The position numbers and the translations under genes are program-made. A stretch of 49,251 nucleotides of DNA, taken from Byssothecium circinans. Lineage: Eukaryota > Ascomycota > Dothideomycetes > Pleosporales > Massarinaceae. The stretch's first letter is position 1; each line of letters opens with the position of its first letter. Shown in pieces: positions 29,242 to 40,900 of the stretch. The notes under the pieces were generated by a model, which was given only the letters and a program-made list of their open reading frames with translations, was not told the origin of the DNA and searched no databases. The stretch spans positions 167,206 to 216,456 of the forward strand of contig ML977032.1 of NCBI GenBank assembly GCA_010015675.1. Direction: 5' to 3'.

Positions 29242-31291
29242 ATGGCGCTGATATGTAAGTGTTCCCATACTCTCTCTTCTCCATGATATAGTAAGGCTAA
29301 TTGTTCCAGCTACGCTCCTGGCGCTCCGCCGCGATGCCCGCATCCTCAAGCTGCCCCCCTACCTCTCTACCCTCCTCCTCGTCGTCGGTATAGCATGGCT
29401 GCTAGTGCTCCCCTTGAACGAATACTCGCGCCACACGTACGTGTCAGAGAACGCGCTGTTACCAGGGCAGGTACATACGTATTTTACGGGGAGCGAGCAT
29501 AATGTGTTCCGGGCGTATAGGCAGGAGGTTGCGGGTTTGGAGCATTGGAGTGTGGAGGAGTACGTTTATTCTCATTGTATTCTTCATGATCGTTTTTAAA
29601 GGGGGTAGATGAACTGATTGTCTTTTAGTCGGTCACGAAAACTGAGCGAACTCTTCCGCGAAGCCAACCTCAAAGTCGGAACGCAAAAATACACCTACCA
29701 CGCCTCGGGCCGCAACATCTCCAACCAAAACGTCTACGCCGTCCTCCAGGGCCCGCGCGCCGACGCCACAGAATCCATAGTTCTCATGGCAGCTTGGAAG
29801 AACATGGACGATGTGATAAACTACTCCGGCGTCGCCCTCGTGCTCGCGCTAGCCCGCTACTTCAAGAGGTGGAGTTTATGGAGTAAAGACATCATTTTCT
29901 TGATTTCAGGAGACAGCACCAGCGGGTCTCAAGCCTGGGTCGACGCATACCATAACTCGCACGATCCGGCTACCATTGAGAGCCTTTCGATCAAGAGCGG
30001 GGCTTTGCAGGGCGCTGTAGCGATCGACTATCCCGCTGGACCGTGGGGTCATCGATATGACAAGTTGCATATTGTATACGACGGGACGAATGGCCAGCTC
30101 CCTAATCTCGACCTCTTCAACACCGCCGTGAATATCGCTTCGGGCCAGATGGGCATAGGATGCACACTCCAACGCATGTTCTCGCACGCAGATACGTACC
30201 GTGACCGTCTCCTCACCATCTTCCGAGGCATGGTTTCCCAAGGACTGGGCCACGCAACGGGTCCTCATAGCGCCTTTATTCCGTACCACGTCGATGCTAT
30301 CACTCTTGTTACTGTCGGCGACGGCTGGCACGACGAAATGAGTCTGGGACGTACCGTGGAGAGTCTATTCAGGAGTCTGAATAACTTGCTCGAGCATCTG
30401 CACCAGAGTTTCTTCTTCTACTTGTTATTGGAGGCGAAGCGCTTCGTTAGCATCGGCACCTACCTACCCAGCGCCATGTTGATCGCCGCAAGCTTCAGCA
30501 TCATGGCGATTGCGAAATGGGTCGAAAGCGGCCGACCTTCCAACCCACCAAATCCCGCATCGACGAAGCCTCCATCCGCCAACTCCACGGACGAAAAGAA
30601 CTCTGCCACTTCCTCCAGAGAAACCTCTTCCGATAAAAAAGAAATAGATACAACCCTCATCAAAACCCCCACCACCACAACAATCCTCCCGACCACCACC
30701 CTAACCATAACCGAACGCCCCCTCCTCTTCCCTCTCCTCTTCGTCCTAACTACACACTTCCTTGCCCTCCTCCCGCTCTACACATTCAACAACCTCCCCC
30801 TCGCCTCGCTAAAACCCACCTTCCTCCTCGCCGCGAACCTCACCACCCCCCTCCCCCTCCTAACCGCCTACCTCCTCACCCTCCTCAAACCCCGTCCGTC
30901 CCCCAACCAAGCCCCCGGCCCCACCCCGCAAGAAACGACCCTCATCCACTCCTTCTCCCTCCTCTTCCTCGGCATGATCCTCTCCACCCTCGCAACTCTG
31001 AACTTCAGCCTCGCCTTCATCATCGGCGTCTTCTGCTTCCCGCTCCCCTTCATCCGGGCCTCGAAGTCGCGGCTCCTAGCGGGCCTGCAGTACGCGCTCC
31101 TCGCCCTGCTGAACCCGGTGCTGGTCGTGTATGCGGCGAGTTGGGTCGCCGGTGTCGATGTGGGCGTTGTGCTGGCCAAGGCGGCCGAGGGCTGGCATGT
31201 CTGGGGGCTGTGGACGCAGGTTGTGGTTTGGCTTGTTTGGTGGCCGGCTTGGTTTGTGGGGGGGGTGGTTGTGGGGTTGGGTGTTTTTTAG
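29242..31291 (+). CDS. GAA1: GPI transamidase subunit Gaa1
   Basis: Exons 29242-29254 (13 nt), 29310-29559 and 29629-31291 give 641 residues. An N-terminal membrane anchor (LSTLLLVVGIAWLLVLPLNEY) is followed by the lumenal M28-peptidase-like domain. Recognisable blocks are SRKLSELFREANLKVGTQ, GRNISNQNVYAVLQGPRADA, AWVDAYH, GALQGAVAIDYPAG, SQGLGHATGPHSAFIPYHVDAIT and the membrane-proximal HQSFFFYLLLEAKRFVSIG. Several C-terminal transmembrane helices come after a Ser/Thr-rich loop. Gaa1 helps the ER GPI transamidase (with Gpi8, Gpi16, Gpi17, Gab1) attach GPI anchors. The very short first exon is needed to reach an ATG in frame. It converges on Rpn9 downstream. Confidence 0.92.
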
Positions 31292-31666
31292 GGGGGAAGA
31301 CGTGTATTCTCCTCTCTAGGGGAAGATGAGATGAGGAAATAAAATAAGGCGTGGACTTTGCATGTAGCATTTTCGTATTCTGTCGTATGATACCATATAG
31401 AGCAACTCGACGCGGAAAGTTGAAAAACTGGCATTTTGATATCGTGAGAGTGCGGGTGTGAATTGTTTGCAATGTTTCTATTGTTCATGATGCATGCATG
31501 AGTGGTTTCGTGACCGGCTCATTATCTATGATTACATCTATCATTCGCGGTTTCTCCGCCAGAACGCGCAATTCTACTCGACGCTGTGGTATGCATCTGT
31601 CATGCACGCCCGACCCTCCCTCTCCTCCAGCATGCAGAATTCCATCATGCTCGCAGGGCTACCCCA
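31292..31666. other. shared 3' region of converging GAA1 and RPN9
   Basis: Holds only 3' untranslated sequence as far as I can see. An AATAAAATAAGG string just downstream of GAA1 (near 31338) could serve polyadenylation. Confidence 0.5.
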
Positions 31667-32921
31667 CTAAGCGGCCCACACATCCTTTCCAACCCCCTCG
31701 ATCCAGTTGCCGAGCTGGTTGACGCTGGCGTCCCACTCCTTCAACCTCCCCCGCATGCTCTCAATCTGCTTCATGTCCAAGACCTTCGGCTGCACCCAAT
31801 TGATGCTCGCCACCTCCGTCACCTGATCTATAGTCCCCCTCAACAGCCCCAAGCTCAGCGCCTTCATGATCAGGTGCTCAATCTCCTGCGGCTTGACGTT
31901 GGTCTCCCGGGCGATGGTCTGGAACGTCATGGCGCGGTCGTGCGGCGGTCGGCGGAACACAGCCTCGGTCAGCGCGGATAGGGAGATTTTCTGGTACAGG
32001 AAGGTTTGATGTTCCTTGAGAAGAGGCACCTTGGAGATGTTGTCCGAGAGGACGCTGTATGCGGAGAGGTCGCCTCGGTTGAAGGCGAAGAGCAGGTCGC
32101 GCAGCCATGAGTGTTGCGTCTTGTCTAGAGTGTCGAGGATGGGGTGGAGGAGCAGCTCGCCAAAGTTGTAGATGGAGTCGGAGACTAGGGCGGCGATGCT
32201 GAGCTCGTAGGCGCGCTTCTGTCGTTCCACGAGGTCGAGATCGTTGACGTCGACGCAGGCGAGGTACAGGAGGGCATTCTTGTAGTAAGAGGCGAACTCT
32301 TGCTTGGCCTAGTCTTATCAGTATGCACGCTGTGAGGGGGATATTGGAGGCTGCCCGCACCTGTGAGTACTCTGCGCTTGCCCGGTAGAAGGCGGCATGG
32401 ACCACCGTCTCTACCGAGTCGAAGCCTTCTAATATCTGCTCGCACTCATCCAGCTTCTTCCGCGCGCCGTCGTAGTCTTTCGTCCGCAGCTGTATGCTTG
32501 CCGTGGCGACGGTGGCGTAGACGTAGGCATCTTGTGAGGCGGGCTTGTTGACCCGGTTTGCGAGATCGGACACGAATTTGAGGCGCTCCTCATCATCTAG
32601 AAAATGTTAATGTACGTTCTCATATTGGTAAACTTGACAAAACGCACCCTTGTACTGCGTCGCGGCATTCAGGCCCAGCGTCACGAGCTTGAGCTGGTTG
32701 ATCTTGTTGGCGAAGCTCTTGATGAAGGTCTCAAACAGCGGTATCCGCTGCTTGGCGCTGTCCGAGTCCTCAAAGTATTCGACCAACTTGTCCGTCAGCT
32801 CGTGCCACAGCTTCCGCTCCCAGTAATCCTCGAAGTGGATGAAGTATTCCTGCAGCTCCTCCGGCGCCTGGTCGCGCAGGTCGCCGAGCAGGTTGGGGAT
32901 CGTGTCCGTGTCCATGGCCAT
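31667..32921 (-). CDS. RPN9: 26S proteasome lid subunit Rpn9 (PSMD13)
   Basis: Exons 32921-32648, 32596-32361 and 32308-31667 on the minus strand give 383 residues, close to the family length. The N-terminal helical repeats include IPNLLGDLRDQAPEELQEYF, WHELTDKLVEYFED and VYATVATASIQLRTKDYDGA. The C-terminal PCI domain reads ELLLHPILDTLDKTQHSWL, LLFAFNRGDLSAYSVL, FLYQKISLSALTEAVF and the winged-helix piece TFQTIARETNVKPQEIEHLI. It is a scaffold subunit of the proteasome lid. The start at MAMDTDTIPN is preferred over an upstream in-frame ATG at 33035, whose extension is low-complexity. The promoter region of 235 bp is shared with the complex I gene. Confidence 0.93.
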
Positions 32922-33156
32922 GGTGGAATGTACTGGCAGTCGTATTCGGGAGCGTGGATTGAGTGAGGAAGAGAAGACTGCAGCGACTCCAAGGGCAAAT
33001 GGTGGTGGTGGTAATGCTGTATGTCGATGCGGCATGCTCCACAGCTAGTGCTTCTGGCTTGGCACGTGTCGGCGAATCGTCGGCCCGCGCGATGTCCCGT
33101 CTCCAAGCTTCACACGACGACATGCACTCTCCAGACAGCCATTGAACCCCGCAACC

Positions 33157-34580
33157 ATGGTCTCGCCTCTCCGCTGTGCACGCTCCGGGGCGGCATTGGC
33201 CCACCAGATACCCCAGAAGACGCGCCCCTCGAATCTACCCCTACACTGCCGGCGATACCTCAACGAGGATGTCAAAATCACCAGGACCGGGAAGCCCATT
33301 CTGACCGTGTCCGGCGGCCGGTACGTTTTTCGAGAGCTTAGAGGGAGAATGCGCCGCTAACTAAAGCTTCAGATCATCTCTAGGAGGTACCTACACTGCC
33401 CGCATATCCGGATGAACCGCCCCGCTTACGAACAACCACAGGCTACACCGCGACCGTGTTTGGAGCTACGGGCTTCTTGGGACGATACATTGTGAATCGG
33501 CTAGGTGTGTTTGAAGACAGAAAATTGGGAGGGTATGGAGCTAATCGCGCTTGATAGCTCGGTCAGGATGCACCGTGGTCGTTCCCTTCCGCGAAGAGAT
33601 GGCGAAGCGTCACCTCAAGGTCGCGGGTGATCTTGGAAGAGTCGTCTTCTTGGTACATCTATTTATTCGCAGTGTCAAATACTCCAACGCTGACCCTGCC
33701 AGGAAATGGATCTCCGCAACACTGCATCCATCGAAGAGAGCGTGCGACACTCAGACATCGTCTACAACCTGATCGGACGCGACTATCCCACCAAGAACTT
33801 CGACCTCGAGGATGTGCATGTCGCAGGAACCGAGCGCATCGCTGAAGCCGTGGCGAAGTACGACATCGACCGCTACGTCCACGTCTCCTCCCACAGCGCG
33901 CACCCAGATTCCCCATCCGAATTCTACCGCACCAAGGCAAAGGGTGAGGAAGTTGCCCGTAGCATTTACCCCGAAACCACCATCGTCCGTCCGGCGCCCA
34001 TGTTCGGCTATGAAGACCGCCTTCTCAACAGACTCGCTGGCCCCAGCAACATCATCACCTCCAACTGGATGCAGGAACGCTTTTGGCCCGTGCACGTCAT
34101 TGACGTCGGCATGGCTCTGGAGAAGATGCTACATGACGACACGACTGCTGCCGAGACTTTCGAGCTTTACGGCCCCACAGAGTACTCCATGGCGGAGATC
34201 AACGAGCTCGTCGGCAAGGAGACGTACCACCCGAGACGCCACATCAACATCCCCAAGCCGCTGCTGAAACCACTCTTCCACGCCTTGAACAGGTTCATTT
34301 GGTGGCCTATCGGATCAGCTGATGAGGTGGAGAGGGAGTTCATTGACATGACTGTCGATCCGAGTGCCAAGACGTTCAAGGACTTGGACATTGAGCCGGT
34401 GGAGCTCAAGTCGTTGACATTCGAGTACCTGGTGCGTGTCGCTGAATGCAAAGCAAAGGGCTTGACTGACTGTTCATGTAGAAAGGATACCGCAGCTCAC
34501 AATACTACGACCTACCCCCCATGACGGAGCGCGAGAAGCGGGAAGAAAAGAAGTTTTTGCACGTGCTCGACGATCAATAG
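33157..34580 (+). CDS. NADH:ubiquinone oxidoreductase NDUFA9-like (39/40 kDa) subunit
   Basis: Six exons (33157-33320, 33373-33386, 33442-33504, 33558-33652, 33703-34431, 34482-34580) give 387 residues. Exon 2 is only 14 nt (RSSLG). A basic N-terminal leader fits mitochondrial import. The atypical short-chain dehydrogenase fold shows TVFGATGFLGRYIVNRLA (dinucleotide site, about residues 67-84), EMAKRHLKVAGDLGRVVFLE, NLIGRDYPTKNFDLEDVH, and the fungal family block NIITSNWMQERFWPVHVIDV. In complex I this accessory subunit binds NADPH at the matrix arm, as in the Neurospora 40-kDa and Yarrowia NUEM subunits (family knowledge). Convergent with the oxygenase gene downstream. Confidence 0.92.
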
Positions 34581-34859
34581 GGGAAAGCGTCACGGAAGAC
34601 GAAGAAAGCTGTGTATATATTTCCCGCATGTGTCTCGGCTGCAAAGGTCCTGTAGAATTGCAATACATTTCCTTTTGTTCATCCTGGCGCATCGCGTCTG
34701 AACTACGTGATAAACTAAATCCTCCAGCATTCGATGAGAGAGTCTGATCTAACACGTAGTAACTCAAAACTCCACTAAAATCCTCAACCTCCCCAAACGC
34801 ACAAAACTCTCACATAACTACCATCGCTCTCCCTCTCCTTCCCCACCACACCCCTACAT

Positions 34860-36585
34860 CTACGACTGATACAAAGCAGCCATCCGCATCTGCACATACT
34901 CCATCGCCGTAACAGGATCATACTTCTTCGGCCTACCGCCCTCCGCCGCGTCTCTATCATCCCAGCACCCCGGTAACGCCTCAATAACAGTCTCCACATC
35001 CGGCATCGCGAAAAAAGGAATGCTGTACCGATCCGGCACCATGTCCCCAGCTCCTGCATCGCCAGCACCTCTGCCGCCAGCTCCTCCGTCACCAACCCCC
35101 CACCCCTCTGGCAACCCCACCCTATGCACCGTAGACCTGTACCGATCATTCGACCACCGCGCCATCAAGTCGCCGATATTAACAAGCACGGTGCCGGCGA
35201 TTGGAGGGGCGGGGCGGAAACCACCACTACCAGCAGCAGCAGCAGCAGCGTCTCCGTCCTGATCCTGCTCTTGGCCTTCCTCGTGATGTTGATGTTGATG
35301 CTGACCATGTCCTTGATGCGGATTTTGGATCTCGAGCCCGCCGACAGCGTCCTGGAAGAGCAGGGTCAGGGAGCCGAAATCTGAGTGGGCGTTTATCCGG
35401 GAGCGTTTGCTGTGGGATAGGTGGGAGGAGGGGAGGGATGGGTAGTGGAGGAGGCGGAGTTGGAAGGGGGATGTGGAGTGTGTGGGTGAGAGGCCTGGGG
35501 CGGGGACTGCGAGGGCGGTGGAACTTTTTCATGGGTTGTTAGTTGTTTTTGCTTCTCGTTTGAGGGTGGGAAGTGGGGGTTGTAGCGTTGGAGCGGTGGT
35601 TGGGGCGGTGGAGGTGCCTAGTGGGGGAAGGGGAAGGGGAAGGGCAAGTGGGGTGAGAACGTACATGGCATCCAGGATATGGTGGATTAGAGCGGCGCAG
35701 TGCGTGAAGAAGGTTTCTAGGAAGGGTTGGAAGCCTGGGAGGAGGGTGGGCGGGGGCCAGATGTTGGGTTGGTAGGGATCGAGGGGGTTTCCGGATTCGA
35801 AGGATTCTTTGTAGTCCTGTTGTGGGCAATTATTAGGATAGGACTTGTTTGTTTGGTTGGGGGAAAGGGGATAGGTGATGAAATGAAGCTAGAGATGGAG
35901 ATTGGATTTCAGGATGGAAGAAGCAAGGAGAGGAAGAAAGGATGAAAAGTAATGAATGGGGAATGGGGATGGTGGGAATTCGTGTCGAAGTAGAAAGGAA
36001 TGGAATAAATGGAAAAGGGAGTACACTCACCTCACTAATCTTAGCAATCTCCTCCTCATCATAAACATGCTGCGACACCTTCTCACTCCCGGGCGCAGAG
36101 TACCCGCGATGATGCGCGCCGCCCGGTGGATGCGGTGCCTTCATTTTGTCCTGCAAGGGTAGAGCGAAGAATTTCTTACTCTAACGATGCGTCGGAAACA
36201 CAAATCAGCAGAGCTCGGAACAAAAAAAACTATACGACGCGGCATGACATGATACACCAAAGTCGATATACATCCCGCTTGGGTATAGTCTTGCAAGGCA
36301 TTGTTCCCGCTTTCTTCTTTTTCACCGGGTTTTAAGAGGATGATCAAGGAAAGGTAGGAGAGCGATACAAGGAAAACATACCCAAGTAAAACACTCCTCA
36401 ACCAATTCCTCCGCAACGCCGTGATTAGACAGGTACACGAAGCCGACGGTACAAAATGCCTCGTCGATTTGGCGCGCGACTTCTTTTTTCTCTTCCGCGG
36501 TGCCGTGTAGGAACTTGCCGAAGTCGACGATGGGTATCGAGGCTGTGGCTGCGGCTGCGGCTGTGGATTGTGATGGTGATGCCAT
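34860..36585 (-). CDS. 2-oxoglutarate/Fe(II) oxygenase, isopenicillin-N-synthase-like
   Basis: Exons 36585-36382, 36180-36031, 35816-35665 and 35523-34860 give 389 residues. The DIOX_N part reads IPIVDFGKFLHGTAEEKKEV and VGFVYLSNHGVAEELVEE. The 2OG-FeII core has the HxD pair in RINAHSDFGSLTLLFQD (His215, Asp217), the distal His in YRSTVHRV (His302) and the 2OG-binding Arg in DRYSIPFF (Arg334). Two insertions are unusual: a His/Gln/Asp-rich plus poly-Ala loop after LEIQNPH, and a Gly/Ala-rich loop between the distal His and the Arg. Ascomycetes have many such oxygenases in primary and secondary metabolism; the substrate cannot be told from sequence. No biosynthetic cluster surrounds it. Confidence 0.88.
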
Positions 36586-36770
36586 TATAGAATCTGGATG
36601 TCCTTGGGGGGGTTCGTGGATGGTAAGATGAGGGAGTCGATGGGATATGGTCGAGGTGCTATTTCGCTGTAGTTTTTTGTTGCTGGTGGTTTGTGGTGGT
36701 TGGGGTCTGGGGTTTTGGAACGTAGGGCGATGGATGGCAGAGGTGCGGTTCGGGTTTGTGGGGACGATAT

Positions 36771-36795
36771 CTTTCTTTCTTTCTTTCTTTCTTTT
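36771..36795. repeat. (CTTT)n microsatellite
   Basis: About six CTTT units directly upstream of the oxygenase gene, on the plus strand. Confidence 0.9.
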
Positions 36796-37244
36796 TAATG
36801 GAGAGGAAGAGGTGGGAGGGAATACAATATCAGAAAACGTACATAATCTTCTTAACAGAAAAATAGGCGTTATAGGAAGGGTCGATGAGGAAGGAGTGAA
36901 AGGAGCAGTAACCAACTCTCTTCAACGAGTCAGGTAAGAGCTTGAGATACCAACGTACGGCGTTATATAGCATCAACGGTATATGTCAGGTCAGTGCCCA
37001 TTGTTTGTGCTGATTGTCCCTTCTCCAATTGGCCGGTGCTGGTAGTATTGAATGAGGGGCAGCAGCTACTGTATGCCGCATCATGTTGCAAGCTTACTTG
37101 CACGAGTACAAGCTCACAAAGCTACCCAGCTCAGGTGAGCTGGCTTAGTGGCTGACGTCAGCATCCCCTGCAACCGATCTAATCTACTCGGGCTCAGCAC
37201 AGCATAGCGTACTACCACCGCAGATTGAAAGATAGTAATATGAA

Positions 37245-37275
37245 TTCCGCGACTAATAAATCCCGAGTCGCGGAA
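37245..37275. repeat. 10-bp perfect inverted repeat
   Basis: TTCCGCGACT at 37245-37254 is followed 11 nt later by AGTCGCGGAA at 37266-37275. It could be a dimeric transcription factor site or a small hairpin. Confidence 0.7.
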
Positions 37276-37708
37276 AGGCAGCGCTAGAGTTTAGTCGCGT
37301 GCACGCACGCACGACTTTTTCCACTGTTTTACTAGCAAATGGCAATTCCTAAGCTGTACGCAACGATGTTGTTACTTGAGTATTAGTGTTACAAGCTTCG
37401 TTCTCTTTTTTGTTTTTTACTTCCTCTTCTTTTTTCTCCCTTTTTTCACTGTGGGTTGCAAGCCTCGTATAATATTCAGATTGGATTCCGTCACTAGCAC
37501 TCCCACTCCCACTACTCTTACCCCTACCCCTCCCACCTCCATCTCCATCTCCAGCCCCTCATAAAAAAGGCTTTTCAAGAGAGAGCTCTCCTCTCATCTC
37601 AGCCCAGCAACCCCCCCTCCCACCTCGCCAGCCCAGCCCAGATCACCTCCCAAAGAGACTCTAATCCACCCAGACGAGGACGAGGTATCATGCAATGCTA
37701 TGCCATGC

Positions 37709-37737
37709 AACCCAACCCAACCCAACCCAACCCAACC
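37709..37737. repeat. (AACCC)n microsatellite
   Basis: Five AACCC units and a partial one. Not the TTAGGG telomere unit. Confidence 0.9.
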
Positions 37738-37956
37738 AAAGCAAGAAAGAAAGCAAGCAAGCAGACAAGCACGCCAGCCAGACAAAACAAAAAAAAACAA
37801 AAACAATAAGCTGACACTTACTCTCGAAGAGCCGACCGGCACAGCGTGCTATTTTCCAGCATAGGACTCACCTCCCGATGAATCCAACCGCGGCTGTCAC
37901 CTCATCCGATACGTTTCAGTATCTCATCTCTTTGGCGCTTTATCCTTGAACATCAC

Positions 37957-40900
37957 CTAAGCATCCCCAAACATCCCCGCCACGCCCTCTAACCCGGGAC
38001 TCGTCCCCCTCACAATTGTCGCCGGCTGATCTACACTCATATACTGTTCCTGAAACGCCGTCTTCTTCTTCGGTTTTGCGCGCTCGATGCGCCCTTGTTC
38101 CTGAATACTCATGCCGCGTACACTAGACAGCAGATCCAGGACAATACTCCTCTGCATACGGTCATCATTTCGGTTCACCTGTTTCAATTTCTGCAGGCGG
38201 CGGTCGACGCGCGCGTGGTCGGCCATACCGGGGAGCGTTAGGATGATGGAGCGGGGGAGGTCGTCGTCGAGGTGGATGATGCCTGCGATGAGGGAGGCGA
38301 GGTCCTTTTGGCAGTCGACGTAGTAGGGTTCGTGGAGGGAGATGATTGCGTTTTTGAGTATGTCGTTGCAGAAGTAGTCGCGGATGGGGGATTTTTCTTC
38401 GAAGCGTGGGAGGAGGGTGCGGAGGACGCGGACGATGGTTATAACGGAGCGCGTGTCTCGTACGTGAATGCAGGAGTTGCAGAAGAGGAGGACAGGTTCG
38501 AGGACTTCAGGGGCGCTGAGGATGAAGTCGCACATAGGGTGGTTTGCGTCTTTCTTGGAGTGCTCATCTTGACGAGCGAATTCTGTGGTTTGGTTAGTCA
38601 GTGTGCGACAAGGAAAGGGAGATGATCATCTACTGGTCGCCAGGTTCATCCAAGCTGCACCAGCCGTCATGCTCGTAGTAATATGCTTCTTACCTTGCCT
38701 AGAATCAAGCAAGACAGCGACAAGCGAGACGGAAGAATACGTAAGCTGACGCAGGATACTCTCCGTCTTCATCTCGTCCGTCAAGTTGTCGTTTTCGCCC
38801 GATTGTGCTATTTGGCTACTGATTTGATCCCATTCGGTCGAGATTTTCCTGTTCAGCTCCCTAAACAGGCCCTGAATCACCGCTGGAAGGAACTGTGATC
38901 GCAGGTGATGTGGGCATCCTTCGATAAGATGGGTCGACACGGTGAGCAGCACGGAAAGATGATGAGCCGTTAGCGCATGTGCGTGACCAAACAAGGCCCG
39001 ACTGAGTGGCCCTGGAAGCTCGGGTATACCGTAGAATGACTCCTGGAAGCGGGTGAGTGAGTAGAGAATGTAGTATGAGCTCTCACGAAGTTGTCGGACA
39101 GTACCACGCACCGTGGACGCGAAGCCCTCGTACGTGGACTTGGACCCAAATACGCGAGCGAAGAAGTCATCTCGGCTCTCGGTCGAGATACCAGCTTGCC
39201 AGAACCGATCCGTCAGCACCCTCCGAATGACTTTCTGAATGTCCGGCGGCAGATGAGACCAATTGCTGTCAACGTCGTTGAATGCTTGTGCGTGGCTGAC
39301 AATTTGAAGAAGGTTAGGCAGCATCACGGGGATTACCTCTGCCCAGAGCTTAGCAGCAGACTCATACGCCGTCGAGCCATCGCGTAGCTTTTCCGTAGAC
39401 GCAGCAAGCAGTGTCTTTGTCAATCGGAGAGGGATGTGTTGCGCGCGCTCCGTAATGCTGGACTGAAGAGCCTGGCCATCGCTGCCAAGTGGCTGCACCG
39501 ACCAATCCTGCACCCCGCGGAAGTTGTTTGCAGATAAAAACTCCGGTAGACGATCCAAGCCTAAAAGACCGCAGAAGGACTGGAAGGTTGAGATTGAGTT
39601 GGCAAAGTCTTCGTTCAGCCAAGCGTTCTTAACTTGTGCCAGCATCTGTCGCATACGAGTCTCCTGAGTCTCGTGATCCAACGTGGTACATCGATGGCTG
39701 GTAGACCGTTAGTCTATTTCATAACAGAGGGGGCACCGACATACATGATGATGAATAGAAAACCTGAATAGGCCATACGCTGGCGTTCGTCGGTCGTGGG
39801 ATCGGCAATCATTTCGTTGATCTTTCGCTCTAAACCGTCATACACATTCTGCGCATGTTAGGAGTGATTACTAAGTCGGCTGGATTTGACCCACCATAAA
39901 TTCATCGGGAAACTTCATAGCCAGCTTCTGCATCTCCATGCTGCATACGCGCTCGAGATCCTTGACTGCGTCCGAGTATGGAGGGAAAGAAGGATTGTCC
40001 GCAAGCCGGAGGGTAAGCAGATACTCTAGGAATGTAAGAGCAAAGGCAGGACGTTGGGACAGAGCTTTCGTGGAAAATGTCGACATGAGCTGGATAACTT
40101 TTTTTGCGATTTCGGGATCCTATCATGGTCAGCACGGTGGTTAATTGTGGTGATGGGCATTACTTACCTCAAATTGAACTTGGAGCAGCCGTCTAGCCCA
40201 CTGCTCGAAAGAGTCTTCCATAATAGTTCGCTTTCGATCCTGTGTTTTGTCAGAAGCAATCAACGAGTTTGCGACTGGAACATACCTCCGCCTGCGGGTC
40301 CGTTCCATCCGCTCCATGTACAGACAGCCACTTGAGATAACCTTTCAAGGCAGAATCTATTATTGCGACCTGCGCATCGACCTGAAGGGCAGGTGGTGAG
40401 TTCTTGGTGAAGTTTTGAGCTATCTGGAGTCAGTATCATATAATTGGAAGTGGCTGTAGAATGAACGTACGTTGAAAAGCAGGCAGACCGCTGTAGAGAT
40501 TCTGGAAAGTGTTTGTGGCCTGGCCAAGGATATGCTCCATTGCTTCCACAGGTGTTCTACGCACAAGAACATCAATCACATCTGCGCAAAACCGTCGGTA
40601 GTTGCCTAAGAAAGCGTGTCGTTCGGGGATTGTGTCGATATCCTCATTCAAGAAAAGGATCGTCACATCCTCCGAGTCCTCTGGAAACGATTCGTAACGG
40701 ATCAACCGCGCACAGCAAGTCTCAAGCAAACCTCCAACCATCTGATTGACGCCCTCGGAATCGCGTACGATGCGCGAACGCAGCAGTTTGGTCCAACAGT
40801 GAAGCACAGGTATGGAGACGACTAGGCTGGGATTCCGAAAAATATCGAAGAGTAGTTGGAATACGCCGGGGAGATCGCTGCCCTCTGGCACGTGCTGGGG

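Larger units (their letters stand above)
36586..37956. other. 1.4-kb intergenic region with simple repeats
   Basis: Contains a (CTTT)n run, an (AACCC)5 run, a 10-bp inverted repeat at 37245-37275 and pyrimidine-rich stretches. No ORF with recognisable content. It is the upstream region of the oxygenase and the downstream region of the exportin. Confidence 0.6.

Noticed and set aside
32922..33035. Longer N-terminus for Rpn9 from an ATG at 33035
   Set aside because: The extension is Pro/Ser/His-rich, unlike the conserved family start, and it would occupy half of the divergent promoter.
37709..37737. Possible interstitial telomere repeat
   Set aside because: The unit AACCC is not the fungal CCCTAA unit and is only five copies long.
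38272..38625. Antisense ORFs over the exportin gene
   Set aside because: They are shadows of a high-GC coding exon whose sense frame is clearly conserved.
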